This document shows positions 1-11,260 of a DNA stretch of 64,000 nt, one piece after another; position 1 is the stretch's first letter; each line of letters starts with the position of its first letter. Under the pieces are notes generated by a model. It saw only the letters and a list, made by a program, of their open reading frames with translations. It did not search any database and was not told the DNA's origin. Source of the DNA: Zantedeschia hybrid cultivar. Its lineage: Eukaryota > Streptophyta > Magnoliopsida > Alismatales > Araceae. The position numbers and the translations under genes were made by a program. The stretch is from NCBI GenBank assembly GCA_030544215.1, contig JARZZO010000011.1:52201587-52265586 (forward strand). The letters are read 5' to 3'.

Positions 1-176
1 ACTGCACCCCGTCGCGCGGGTCCTTCGGTCAAGATTCTCTCTAAGACCTACTCTGCCCCTCCCCTCGGGAGGATTCTCTTGTATTTCCACTTGTATCCCA
101 GGATTTCTATCATGCTTCATCTTCATTAGGTTATGATAGTGAGTTTAGTGAAGTTAGGCAGTCTAGTTTTAGTTAG

Positions 177-3100
177 ATTAGTCAGGTTAGGAAGTCTAGG
201 AAGCCTAAGGGTAAGCGAATTCCAGATAGATACCTCCAGGACTTAGCTGATAAATGCTTTTCTTGTTCTTTGATCCCTCAGTTTTTAGAAAATCCAATTC
301 AGATGCCAGAAGACTGTATGAATGATGAGTCAGTCAATGATGGGTATGGGGTATATGAGTTAGTGCATGAAAAGGACCCCATTATTGAAAATGAGGAAGA
401 TGACGAGGACGCAGCTGAGGCATATGCCAGTGGAATAAAGAGATTCGATGAACCCTCAGCTGCCGTAGAAGAGCCCACCAAAGGAATCAATTTAGGGACT
501 AAAGACGAGCCTAAGGTTGTCCTCGTCAGCAAAAATCTTTCTACAGAGGATGAGAAGGCAATGGTACAAGTACTTAAGGACTATAAGGACACCTTCGCCT
601 GGAGTTATGAAGATATGCCGGGGTTAGACTCATCTTTAGTTGAACACAGGTTGACATTAAAGGATGGAGCTAGCCCTGTCAAGCAGAAATTAAGGCGATT
701 CCACCCACAAATGGCTCTGAAAATGAAGGAAGAGGTCGACAAATTGCATAAAGCCAAATTTATTAGAGTTATCCTTTATCCACAATGGGTGGCCAACATA
801 GTCCCGGTTATGAAGAAGGATGGGAAGGTCAGAATTTGCATTGACTTCCGCGATTTGAACCGGGCGTGTCCTAAAGATGATTTTCCATTGCCTCATATTG
901 ATGTACTCATTGATAATACTGCTGGCTATGAGACCTTATTGTTTATGGACGGATTTTCAGGGTACAATCAGATTAAGTTGGCAGAAGAAGATCAAGAGAA
1001 AACGTCATTCACTACACCTTGGGGAACATACTGTTATGTCGTCATGCCATTCGGATTGAAGAATGCTGGAGCCACTTATCAAAGGGCAATGATGGCAATA
1101 TTTCATGACATGATGCACATAGATCTGGAAGTGTATGTGGATGATTTATTAGTTAAATCTAAGACAAAGGCTGAGCATGCCAAAGTTTTGGCAAGGGTAT
1201 TAGAGAGATAGAGAGAATATCAGTTAAAGATGAACCCCAAGAAATGTGTATTCGGGGTATCTTCAGGGAAATTGCTTGGATTTATCGTCAGCAAACGGGG
1301 AATTGAGATCGATCCTAATAAGGCGAAGGCTATCAGAGAAATGCCACCTCCCAAAAATTTGAAAGAGTTGAGAGGATTAATCGGGAGGTTACAATTTATT
1401 CGCCGTTTTGTCTCCCAGCAGTCACAAAGGTGCAAACCGTTCTACGAGCTTACCAAGCCGGGGGTCAAATTCGATTGGGACGATAAGTGTCAGGAGGCAT
1501 TCGATGGATTAAAGAACTACTTATCAAGTCCTCCTGTTTTGAGACCACCATCTCCAGGCAAACCATTTATACTTTACATTTCAGTCCTGGATGATGCTGT
1601 GGGGGCTGTCCTAGCACAAGAGAATGAAGAAGGAAAAGAGAGGGCAGCCTACTATCTCTCTAAACTTCTCAACCCCGCTGAACAGAGATATGCGGCGATG
1701 GAGAAAACATGCGCAGCATTGGTCTGGGTTGTGCATAAATTAAAGCATTATTTTCTGGCCCATGAAGTCCATCTTATCGCTAGGATGAATCCGATCAAAT
1801 TCCTTCTAGAGAAATATGTTCTTACTGATAGGTTAGCACGATGGCAAAGCTTTCTATCTCAATTCGATATCATTTATATTCAGCAGAAAGCGATCAAGGG
1901 CTATGCCATAGTAGAACATCTCGCTCATCATCCCCTTCCTCGTTTCGATCCAGTGCGATCAGAGTTTCCGGATGAGGAACTGATGTCCGTAAATCAAATC
2001 AGAGATGATATGTGGACTCTGCATTTTTACGGAGCTCTGAATTCTCATGGAAAGGGGATCGGTATCGTTCTGTTATCACCTGAAGGTGTCACCATTCCAC
2101 AAGCCTTTCAGCTCGATTTTCCAGTCACCAACAATATAGCTGAATATGAGGCACTCCTTGCTGGCCTCGAGGCTGCTCATTTCCATGGTGCCACCAAACT
2201 CAGGATTGTAGGTGATAGCCAACTGATTCTTCGCCAAGTACTGACCAAGTATCGAACTCTTGATCCCAAGCTCAAGCCTTATCAAGAACTGACTTCTGCA
2301 TATTCAAAGCTTTTCACGAAATTGATCTTTGTCCATGTCTCTAGGAATCAGAACATCTTAGCTGACGCTCTAGCTTCACTTGCATCTTCTCTTGATTTTC
2401 CAATCAGCAAGCAATCCGAATCAATCATAGTTCATAGGCGTCTTTCACCAGCCGTGAAAGATCCTTCATTCCTTAGAACAAAGGAGAAATTGCTGAAGAA
2501 AGTCAGGAACGGAGACATCATTGAGAAAAGAGAAATCAAGTTGATGGAGTTGTTAGAAGAGATGGATGATGAACAGAAGCCATGGTATTATGAAATCTCA
2601 AAATATTGTGAAGATCAATCGTATCCTGAGGAAGCTACAACTGAGGATAAGAGAGCTATCAGGAGAGTTGTTCGACGATACACCCTAGTTGGGGGAGCAT
2701 TGTACAAGAAAGGTTTTGATGGAGTTCTTCTGAGATGTCTAGACGAAGATGAGCTTTGGAAGGTTATGGAAGGAGCTCATAGTGGAGTTTGCAGTGGCCA
2801 TGTCAATGGACAGATGCTAGCAAAGAAGATCCTTAGACAAGGGTTTTACTGGCCAACCATGGAAGAAGACTGTGTAGGATATGTTCGTAGGTGTGCTAAG
2901 TGTCAACTTCACGCCGACAAAATTCATTCTCCTGCATCTTCACTCCATCTTGTTTCTTCCCCATGGCCTTTCTCCATGTGGGCTTTCGACATTATTGGAC
3001 CTCTTGGCAATCCAGATTCCGGCATAAAGCAAAAATCTTTCATTCTCACTGCAACGGAATATTTCACCAAATGGGCAGAAGCTGAAGCGTACGTGGAAAT

Positions 3101-3842
3101 CAAAGCATCAACCGTCTGCAAGTTCATCATGAAGAACATCATCACTAGATTTGGAATTCCAAGCACCATCGTCACCGACAACGGACTACAGTTCGTGTCA
3201 CAGGAATTGAAGGACCTCTGCAACAGGTACAAAATTGCATTGCATCATTCATCTCCTTATTATCCGCAAGGCAATGGCCAAGCAGAGGCAACAAATAAGA
3301 CTTTGATAAAAATCATCAAAAAGACGTGCAAATCTAATAAATTCGCAGATTGGCCAGAAAAATTGGTTGAGGCTCTATGGGCCTACCGAACTTCAATCCG
3401 CACGCCTACTGGGCAAACTCCTTATTCCTTAACATTTGGAATGGAGGCGGTAGTTCCATATGAGATCCTCATACCATCATTAAGAGTACAATTGAATAAG
3501 GAATTTTCCATTGATGAACATCGTTCAGCACTCCTTGCTCAATTGGAACTTTTAGACGAGAAAAGATGGTCAGCTGCTAATCATGCAAAAGTTTATCAAA
3601 ATAGACTAGCACGTTTTTACCAAAAGAAAGTCATTGAACGTAAGTTCAAAGTCGGTGAAATGGTTGTTAAAAGAATTTTTGTAAAACCTGGTGGTCCGCG
3701 TTCTAAGCTCCAACCCAACTGGGAAGGACCTTATGTTGTATCACACGCTTTTCCTGATAATGCTTATTGTCTTGTTAATGCAGAAGGAGAAGAGCTAAAT
3801 CATCCCTGGAATGGTTTACATCTTAAGAAATACTACCCTTAG
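177..3842 (+). pseudogene. Tat pol polyprotein, one nonsense codon (RT, RNase H, aRNase H, integrase)
   Basis: One reading frame runs from after a TAG at 174-176 to the TAG at 3840-3842, broken only by a TAG at 1209-1211. A related copy at 45.9 kb reads serine there. Reverse transcriptase spans about 600-1250 with catalytic YVDD at 1134-1145. RNase H follows to about 1900. A second RNase H (SHGKGIGIVLLSPEG, NNIAEYEALLAGLEAA, VGDSQLILRQV) lies at about 2010-2390. The integrase zinc finger is at about 2770-2910. The integrase core keeps all three acidic residues: Asp 2988 (FDIIGPL), Asp 3177 (TDNG) and Glu 3285 (GQAEATNK). A GPY/F-like end (NWEGPYVVS) precedes the stop and there is no chromodomain. 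The protein would copy element RNA into DNA and integrate it. It is the least decayed pol in the window. No ATG start can be assigned because the 5' part is outside. Confidence 0.9.
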
Positions 3843-4582
3843 GTTAAATAGTCGATCAGTATGGTACAAAGACCAGTGGAATCAGAAAGTTTATAAACTT
3901 GAATTTCCTTGTTAGTCTGGATAATTTAACTTCAAACATATTACTGCACACACTGACACGTTTGATTCGTGAGTAACAAGACATGACAAGTCCTAAAGAA
4001 TATCGAAAGCTTGACTGAAAGATGTAAAGTACAAATCATTCATTTTGAAGCAAAATTCTGTTTTAAACTCGGCCCATGATGTAGGAACGAGACTTAGAAT
4101 AGACTACCAAGAATACCCGCCATCTTAGTAGGAGGCCGTCATAAAAAAAATGGGGGAGATCCGTTCCGAAGAAAAGAAAAGAAAAAGCAAAAAGGCAAAA
4201 GCCAAATGTCAAATCAAAAGGCCATTACAATTACAAACGTTACATCAAGGCCATGAAATGAAATAAAAGGGAACGCAAGGTCGATAAATACCCCGGAAAG
4301 AAAATGACCGAACCCCAACGGATATTAGGGTAAGAAAGGAACATCTTTTTAAGTCTCTGGAACCTTCTCATGGGCTTTCTAAACTTCATCTTTCCTTTCT
4401 AAAGAGATGTACTCAAACTTAAGGAATGGCTTAGATTGACTAAGGGTCAAATCATCAAATGGGATCACAAACGGAAACACAAATTCAAACACGATGGGTT
4501 TTAAGTTAAGTTGTTAAAGAATGATTTGGGATTAAGTTAATAAATGAATATGATCTTTTGATCTAAGCACCATGCTGATCTT

Positions 4583-4745
4583 TTATGTCAAAAATTCAAA
4601 AAAAATACATATGTCGAAAATTCAAAAAAAAAATACATATGTCGAAAATTCAAAAAAAATAAAAATAAAATACATGTCGAAAATTCAAAAAAAAATACAT
4701 ATGTCGAAAATTCAAAAAAAATACATATGTCAAAATTAAAAAAAA
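4583..4745 (+). repeat. A-rich minisatellite, unit about 30 bp
   Basis: About six imperfect units of the form ATACATATGTCGAAAATTC followed by a run of A lie in tandem. The A-run length varies between units, as expected from slippage. The unit is AT-rich and non-coding; the reading frame across its reverse strand is a by-product of the repeat. Confidence 0.85.
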
Positions 4746-5754
4746 AAAGCATATATTTCAAAACTCCAAACAAAAATAAATATTTCAAAACAACAAAAAT
4801 ATTTCAATTAGCATTTGCTTGTTGCATTTAGTGTGTTTCATTCATTTTATTTTCAGTAAGCATCTGTTTGCTTGCATGTTGCATTTTGCTTAAGTATGAT
4901 TATTCTTATTACCTTTGTTAATAAAGGCTATGCCCCTTGACCCTTCTATCAAAGATAGGATCAAGTAGTCGGTTACTTAACCAGGCAAGGGGCTAAGCCT
5001 AAACAGATACTTAACATGTTTGTTCAAGTTGTATACAGGACACAAGGCATTGGTAGAGTTGGAATTCGAGTAGAGAACAGCCAGAAACCTGTTTCTAAAA
5101 TTCAAGAAAGCCTGAGCAAAGAGGAAAATATCAAGAAGATCCCACTGTGGGAGTTTATGAAGTCCTGACCGTGGCTAAAAAGACGGTTATTTCTACCCTT
5201 GTATTATTCCATGAAATCATTTGCATTCGCATTACTATATGATAAGTATTTATTAGAGCATATCAAGGACCTTGTGGTTTTGATGAAACTGGAATTTGAG
5301 TTCCCCTTTAACAAAAACAGTGATAATTCCAGAGGATTCTTAATCGCATGGATAGGCCGTTGGATTGTTAATTAGTGAGGACGATGGTTCCACTTTTGTG
5401 AAACGGTGCGCGGATAAACGAGCTTCGGCTTAACACTGGATTACAAGAATTGGTATCTTGACTCATTAATGACAATTTAACAATATTATCCTTGATTAAT
5501 TTATATTTTATTTGGCTTTATATTTTCTTTTAGCCCAGCATGCATCATATAGGACTTTGAAATTATTGTAATAAGGATTAATTATTGACTAAGTTTCAGA
5601 CCATTAATCAAACAATCTCAAAACATGATATGAAATATCCCATTCTAAATTGAGTATCTTGATTATCTTTGAGATTCGCTTAAAGATATCCTTGGAATTC
5701 TATCCTTTCTTAGATTCTTTATCCAATATTTATTGTTTTCTTTTAAGATCCATC

Positions 5755-5850
5755 ATGGCTGCAGCACGTCCACATTGGCTGGCAAACGCTCCCCATGATG
5801 AAACCTACAGTGTCTACGACCTGGGGTACTTCCCACTCCGAGGAAGTTGA
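5755..5850 (+). CDS. Conserved 31-codon frame before the Tat LTR (copy 1)
   Basis: ATG to TGA encodes a 31-residue peptide starting MAAARPHWLANAPHDETYSV and ending in LGYFPLRGS. A copy with two changes lies at 7546-7641, and a more diverged copy of identical length lies inverted at 49895-49990. It sits about 200 bp upstream of the LTR. There is no known family match that I recognise. It may be an untranslated conserved stretch rather than a gene. Confidence 0.35.
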   Translation: MAAARPHWLANAPHDETYSVYDLGYFPLRGS

Positions 5851-6243
5851 TCAACCTTATTTTATTTCCTTGTCTACCTCATCTAGACATGATTGATTCC
5901 ATTGATTTTTTTGAACTATCTTCATTGATGATTTGTGAGAAAAATTCCAATCATGTGATGTTAAGAGCGTGTCTCATCACACCGTAGCATCACCTTTTCA
6001 GTACACTCCATTCCATTTCACTCCGTTGCAAAGACGATGCCAAGGTGAGGCAGTTGTAGACACGCTAATTTTGACATCATTTCGAGTAAATTTCATATCA
6101 TATAATAATGCCTCAGAATGGTCTGATATTTAACCATTGATTAATTTTTATTGATATTTTTGAGTGTCGGGTTTAACAGACATGTTTAAGTTAATCAATT
6201 GAATTTATTTCAGCTCAAATTTCAGTTAAAACATGAAGAAGTC

Positions 6244-6540
6244 TAAAAGACGTCAACCTGTGTGGACGCCATTTAGAGTTTTATTCTTATTTTGACGTTT
6301 AAATTTGAATTTTAATCAATTAATTAATTAGCTAAAAGGCGTCTGTTAGGGTCTACGCGTTTTAGGTTTCCTAAGCTATTTTAACTTCTCTTCCGGATAT
6401 TTATCCTTATCTTAATTAGTGTAAAAGACGTCTGCACATGTGGACACGTTTTAGCTAATAAAGATAAAGATAAGTTTTCCCGGATATTTATCCTTATCTT
6501 AATTAATCTGAAAGGCGTCAGCCATAATGGACGCGTTTTA
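6244..6540 (+). promoter_or_regulatory. Array of four A palindromes in Tat U3
   Basis: The 32-bp sites lie at 6244-6275, 6333-6364, 6422-6453 and 6509-6540 (start spacing 89, 89 and 87 bp). Each has an 11-bp left arm (e.g. TAAAAGACGTC), a 10-bp spacer unique to the site, and an 11-bp right arm (e.g. GACGCCATTTA). The last ends 100 bp before the TATA box. Sequence between sites is AT-rich and partly repeated (GGATATTTATCCTTATCTT twice), so the array may have grown by duplication of an 88-bp unit. Confidence 0.85.
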
Positions 6541-6640
6541 GATAATTACAGATAAAGATGAATTAATCAGTATTTATCTGTTGGTTAAGATAGATAAATC
6601 CTAGATTTTTCTATGTTAATCACGGACGCAGAAAAAAGTC

Positions 6641-6650
6641 TATAAATACC
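6641..6650 (+). promoter_or_regulatory. TATA box of Tat LTR
   Basis: TATAAATACC stands 100 bp after the palindrome array and well inside the LTR, the expected place for the start of element transcription. Equivalent boxes exist in the other Tat LTRs (8431; near 30488; reverse strand near 45022-45030 and 49168-49175). Confidence 0.7.
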
Positions 6651-7545
6651 TTACATATTGAAGAGTTAAAAGTTAAGCGTAATCCCGAGTTGATTATCAT
6701 CGAGAAATAACGAGTTGAAGATCGAAGCAACAATGTCGGAACGCCGGAGCGCTGCCATTTCCAGAAGTCGGCGTCCTCTCAAGAATCTTCATCCTTTCAA
6801 GGCTTCAACAATTGGGCATAAGTGTTTCATTTCTGCATTTTTATTCTACATCTTCATTAATCTTTCATTCTCAATATTCACTTCATGCAACACACACCAC
6901 AGCATCATCTTTCAAAACCTATTTGATTAAAGGGGTTTCAAAAGCCATTAAACAAGTGAGTTTGCTGTTTGATTACATGTTTAAAATCATGATTAGTTTG
7001 GATACTGCTTCTACTTAAAATTCTCATCATTGTTTCTTCATTTCTTTTCTTTCTATTTTTGCTGCACTCAACAACAAAAAGAGATCAAAAGGGGAAACCA
7101 AGCACAAAGCCAAAAGGATTTTTGGACGATCCTCAACCTCAAATTCAACAGCAAGAACAATGAACGAGAAGGGCTCTCTTTCTTCAGCCGGCTGAAGGAG
7201 GGGAACCAAGGATTCAACATCTTCCGCGTTCAAACAGGTAGGCGATCATACTTCTTTTGAAACTTTTAAGTCAAAAGTTTCTGGCGATCACTGTACATAG
7301 TTGCTGTTTTTAATAGGTTTATTTTGCACCTAAACAACATAGAATTTTTCATGTTAATCACACAAGCATTTTAAGCACCTACAGCTTTTTTTCATGTTAA
7401 TCAAATAATTTCAACATGATATGAAATATTCCATTCTGAATTGAGTATCTTGATTATCTTTGAGATTCGCTTAAAGATATCCTTGGAATTCTATCCTTTC
7501 TTGTATTCTTTATCCAATATTTCTTGTTTTCTTTTAAGATCCATC

Positions 7546-7641
7546 ATGGCTGCAGCACGTCCACATTGGCTGGCAAACGCTCCCTACGATGAAACCTACA
7601 GTGTCTACGACCTGGGGTACTTCCCACTCCGAGGAGGTTGA
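7546..7641 (+). CDS. Conserved 31-codon frame before the Tat LTR (copy 2)
   Basis: Same length as the frame at 5755-5850 but with His-to-Tyr (APYDETYS) and Ser-to-Gly (last residue) changes. It belongs to the tandemly duplicated 3' block. Its translation is unproven. Confidence 0.3.
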   Translation: MAAARPHWLANAPYDETYSVYDLGYFPLRGG

Positions 7642-7845
7642 TCAACCTTATTTTATTTCCTTGTCTACCTCATCCAGACAGGCTTGATTCCATTGATTTT
7701 TTTGAACTATCTTCATTGATGATTTTTGAGAAAAATTTCAATCATGTGATGTTAAGAGCGTGTCTCATCACACCTTGGCATCACCTTTTCAGTACATTCC
7801 ATTCCATTTCACTCCCTTGCAAAGACGATGCCAAGGTGAGGCAGC

Positions 7846-9176
7846 TGTAGACACGCTAATTTTGACATCATTTCGAGTAAATTTCATATCATATAATAAT
7901 GCCTCAGAATGGTCTGATATTTAACCATTGATTAATTTTTATTGATATTTTTGAGTGTCGGGTTTAACAGACATGTTTAAGTTAATCAATTGAATTGATT
8001 TCAGCTCAAATTTCAGTTAAAACATGAAGAAGTCTAAAAGACGTCAACCTGTGTGGACGCCGTTTAGAGTTTTATTCTTATTTTGACGTTTAAATTTGAA
8101 TTTTAATCAATTAATTAATTAGCTAAAAGGCACCTGTTAGGGTCGACGCGTTTTAGGTTTCCTAAGCTATTTTAACTTCTCTTCAGGATATTTATCCTTC
8201 TCTTAATTAGTGTAAAAGACGTCTACACATGTGGACGCGTTTTAGCTAATAAAGATAAAGATAAGTTTTCCCGGATATTTATCCTTTTCTTAATTAATCT
8301 GAAAGGCGTCAGCCATAATGGACGCGTTTTAGATAATTACAGATAAAGATGAATTAATCACTATTTATCTGTTGGTTAAGATAGATAAATCCTAGATTTT
8401 TCTATGTTAATCACGGACGTAGAAGAAGCCTATAAATACCTTACATATTGAAGAGTTAAAAAGTTAAGCGTAATCCCGAGTTGATTATCATCGAGCAATA
8501 ACGAGTTGAAGATCGAAGCAACAGCGTCGGAACGCCGGAGCGCTGCCATTTCCAGAAGTCGGCGTCCTCTCAAGAATCTTCATCCTTTCAAGGCTTCAAC
8601 AATTGGGCATAAGTGTTTCATTTCTGCATTTTTATTCTACATCTTCATTAATCTTTCATTCTCAATATTCACTTCATGCAATACACACCACAGCATCATC
8701 TTTCAAAACTTATTTGATTAAAAGGGTTTCAAAAGCCATTAAACAAGTGAGTTTGCTGTTTGATTACATGTTTAAAATCATGATTAGTTTGGATACTGCT
8801 TCTACTTAAAATTCTCATCATTGTTTCTTCATTTCTTTTCTTTCTATTTTTGATGCACTCAACAACAACAAGAGAACAAAAAGGGAAACCAAGCACAAAG
8901 CCAAAAGGATTTCTGGACGATCCTCAACCTCAAATTCAACAGCAAGAACAAAGAACGAGAAGGGCTCTCTTTCTTCAGCCGGCTGAAGGAGGGGAACCAA
9001 AAGGATTCAACATCTTCCGCATTCAAACAGGTAGGCGATCATACTTCTTTTGAAACTTTTAAGTCAAAAGTTTCTGGCGATCACTGCACATAGTTGATGT
9101 TTTTAATAGGTTTATTTTGCACTTAAACAACATAAAAATTTTCATGTTAATCACACAAGCATTTTAAGCACCTACA
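7846..9176 (+). repeat. Tat LTR, distal copy (1331 bp)
   Basis: Second LTR of the tandem block, starting TGTAGACACGC and ending AAGCACCTACA at 9176. The next bases, CATACTTACATCGAG, are the reverse complement of a PMD exon end with a GTAAG donor. It carries its own TATA box at 8431 and palindrome array. Confidence 0.85.
8035..8331 (+). promoter_or_regulatory. Array of four A palindromes, duplicate LTR
   Basis: Sites begin near 8035, 8124, 8213 and 8300, at the same 87-89 bp spacing as the first copy. Spacers match the first copy site by site, so the array was copied with the LTR. Confidence 0.85.
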
Positions 9177-9833
9177 CATACTTACATCGAGTGGACGGAG
9201 GAGCCGCAGCTGATCGGCGTAGCGAGTTCGATAATGTTGGAGGTAGGCGATGCTGTCCTCCGCATGTGACTCTACTCGCACGCCCCGGCGGTGCCAACCT
9301 CGTATTGCTCGGAGAATTTGGCACGCCAGTCGGTGAGAACCTACTTCCCCCTCATCGATTGTCCAACTCTCTCTGGGACCTCCTCGTCCACCCATTCCTG
9401 GTGGAGGCCCAGGGTCCTCATCACAAGGTGGAGGCGGAGGGGCTCGATCTCGTTCAGGTAGTGGACCCACATCTGCCTGCCAAACCGCCTCCAGCCAGCC
9501 GTCACCTACGGCTGGCCTGCCTCGCCCATGCCCAGGAATGGGCGTCAGATTACCTGCATACATATAAGTTAGGCCCGTTCATATAGAAATAAATTGCATT
9601 TAAAATGAGACATTGCATTTAAATAAAATAAACAATTGAATTTAAGCAACTCACCAAGAACTCGGGGTAGTCGAGGAACTGACAGCAGGGGGCCGTCAGC
9701 TGGTGGTGCTGAGGGACTGTATCTACAATTGGCTGCCAACGGCGAGCCAACGGGACAACGTCTGGTCGCACAATCTGTGCTCGACCGAGCGAGAAGAGGG
9801 TTATACAGTCCGTCAAAAATTAGTAGGAGTTAA
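9177..9833 (-). pseudogene. Plant mobile domain (PMD) gene fragment, two late exons
   Basis: Reverse-strand sequence from 9830 to about 9645 matches the PMD exon at 57497-57650 (LGRAQIVRPDVVPLARRWQP against LGRARPSVQPAAVPLAQRWGP). The sequence from 9562 to 9189 matches the exon at 60190-60560 (NLTPIPGHGRGRPA, RYADQLRLLRPLD). The final exon ends CTCGATGTAAGT, a good splice donor. Earlier exons are missing where the copia element begins. PMD proteins of the MAIN/MAIL type are plant nuclear proteins with many transposon-borne relatives. Frameshifts make this copy non-functional. Confidence 0.7.
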
Positions 9834-9912
9834 AACTTGAACAAAAGACCATGTCTTGTTTTAATAACTAAACATCTGCTAAATAGATTTTATTCATCTC
9901 CTGTAGGGAATA

Positions 9913-10221
9913 ATGTCGTCGAATAACCCACTCCAAGGCATACCTGATGCCAAACTTTTGACTAGCCCGAACTACTCGGTTTGGCTCAGAAACCTGAAGA
10001 GTGTCTTCATATCTGAACACGTTACCTACGTCCTTGGAGCTGATCCTCCTGTTGAACCGGCATTGGATGCCCCTGAGGCAGAGATGATCACGTACGATAA
10101 AAGATCGAAGGACAAAGGCAAAAGAGTAATAAAGGATGATTGCTTCTACTGTAAGCAGTATAGTCACTGGAAGAGGAATTGCAAGGAGTTCCTTAACGAT
10201 AAAGCTTATAGAAAGGTCTGA
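9913..10221 (+). pseudogene. copia gag with large internal deletion
   Basis: ATG starts MSSNNPLQGIPDAKLLTSPN, a typical copia gag N-terminus that normally leads into a roughly 200-residue capsid domain (YSVWLRNLKSVF is visible). After about 60 residues it jumps to the basic linker and a CX2CX4HX4C zinc knuckle (CFYCKQYSHWKRNC). Only about 100 residues remain, so most of the capsid region is deleted. It cannot form normal particles. Confidence 0.75.
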
Positions 10222-10279
10222 AGCTTCAGATATCTATATGATAGATATCAACTTGTGAGTTAGAGATTCCACATCTTAG

Positions 10280-11260
10280 GTATTAGATACCGGATGTGCT
10301 TCTCATATCTGCCATGATGTGTAGATACTGACAAGTAAGCGCAAGCTGAGAAAAGACGCGGTGGAATTGAGGCTAGGAAATGGCACAAAAGTTGCGGCGG
10401 TTGCTGTTGGGACAACAAACTTCAAGCTTCCATCAGGAGACGTCTTATCATTAGAAGATTGTTATTATGTCTCTAGCATAATAATGAACATCATATCAGT
10501 ATCTTGTTTGGACAAGATAGGATATAGGTTAACTATTGAGAATAAAAGCTATTCGATTTATTATGGTAATAAATCAATAGCTTCGCCATCTTTAGTCAAC
10601 GGTCTATATCTGTTAGATGTTTCTAACTACAATCTTCATATTGATAAAGCTCTTATGAAGAGCAAGAATCGTGTGAACCAAGCCTACATGTGGCATTGCA
10701 GACTTGGTCATATTGGTGAAAGTAGGCTACAAAAGTTGCATCGACATGGTTATTTAACAACATTCAATTATGAATCGTTTGCGACATGTGAGTCTTGCCT
10801 TATGGAAAAGATGGTAAAGTTTCCATTTACTGGACATGGAGAACGTGCCAAGGATATTTTGAAACTAATACATTTGGATGTATGTGGTCCTATGTCCACC
10901 CAAGCCAAAGGTGGTTTCTCATACTTCATCACGTTCACCGATGACTTCTCAAGATTCGGCTATGTGTACTTAATGAAGTACAAGTCGGAAGCATTTGAGA
11001 AGTTCAAGGAGTTTAAGAATGAGGTAGAGAAGCAGTTAGGAAAGGGTATTAAAGCTCCTCGGTCAGATCAAAGAGAAGAATACTTGAGTACTAATTTCAC
11101 ATAATTCTTAAAGGATAATAGTATCATTTCTCAGTTGACCCCTCCATATACACCACAGATGAATGGTGTATCAGAAAGGAGGAATCGCACCTTGTTGGAC
11201 ATGGTGCGATCCATAATGAGCTTTTCAGGGTTACCAGTGTCCCTCTGGGGTATGCTCTAG
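10280..11260 (+). pseudogene. copia protease and integrase, interrupted
   Basis: Protease active site DTGCASHIC is at about 10286-10312, followed by an in-frame TAG at 10322-10324. From 10361 the frame resumes (ELRLGNGTKVAAVAVG) into the integrase zinc finger (HCRLGH ... CESC), first Asp (HLDVCGP) and second Asp (RSDQREEYLS, normally RSDRGGEY). A TAA at 11102 interrupts it, yet the frame continues to the Glu region (MNGVSERRNRTLLDMVRS) before another TAG at 11258. The protein would cleave gag-pol and integrate cDNA if intact. Confidence 0.8.

Larger units (their letters stand above)
3843..6054 (+). other. Tat 3' untranslated internal region
   Basis: This stretch separates the pol stop from the 3' LTR. 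It holds no long reading frame. It has an A-run followed by TGGGGGAGA near 4150 that resembles a polypurine tract, a minisatellite at 4583-4745, and a short frame at 5755-5850. The part from about 5000 on reappears inverted at 49692-50560, which shows it belongs to the element. The purine-rich stretch just before the LTR (CCAAGGTGAGGCAG, about 6040-6053) is the likely primer for plus-strand DNA. Confidence 0.7.
6055..7383 (+). repeat. Tat LTR, proximal copy (1329 bp)
   Basis: It starts TGTAGACACGCTAATTTTG and ends AAGCACCTACA, giving TGTAG/CTACA inverted ends. The same start marks LTR edges at 29921, 45583 and 49691. U3 holds four A palindromes (6244-6540), then a TATA box at 6641 (TATAAATACC). 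U5 holds a PBS-like TTTCTGGCGATCAC near 7275 that is internal to the LTR. Confidence 0.85.
1..9176 (+). mobile_element. Tat-lineage Ty3/gypsy retrotransposon, 3' part
   Basis: The element enters from the left edge already inside the region upstream of reverse transcriptase, so its 5' LTR and gag lie outside the window. Visible order is linker, reverse transcriptase, RNase H, a second archaeal-type RNase H, and integrase, then a 2.2-kb 3' untranslated region and LTR. A second RNase H between the first one and integrase is the hallmark of the plant Tat clade (Ogre/Retand relatives). No chromodomain follows integrase. The 3' end is duplicated in tandem (see 5595-9176). The distal LTR abuts the donor side of a PMD-gene intron at 9177, so the element probably inserted into that pseudogene. 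Lineage is inferred from domain order and motifs. Confidence 0.9.
5595..9176 (+). repeat. Tandem duplication of Tat 3' end, 1791-bp period
   Basis: The block from about 5595 to 7383 (end of the internal region plus LTR) is repeated at about 7390-9176 with a constant offset of 1791 bp. For example, the short frame is at 5755 and 7546, and the LTR start is at 6055 and 7846. The two units differ at scattered bases. A piece of internal sequence (7384-7845) between two LTRs is not the normal product of retrotransposition. Unequal crossing-over or replication slippage would produce it. Confidence 0.9.

Noticed and set aside
4588..4788. Phe/Tyr-rich 66-codon frame on the minus strand
   Set aside because: Product of the A-rich minisatellite.
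6244..6275. Palindrome A as a tiny mobile element of its own
   Set aside because: No short target duplications are visible around sites, and constant 88-bp spacing fits unit duplication better than independent insertions. A copy number test could reopen this.
6244..6540. Regularly spaced palindromes with variable 10-bp spacers resembling a CRISPR array
   Set aside because: Interspaces between palindromes are long, AT-rich and partly repeated. The setting is a eukaryotic LTR with no cas-type gene. The resemblance is only in regular spacing.
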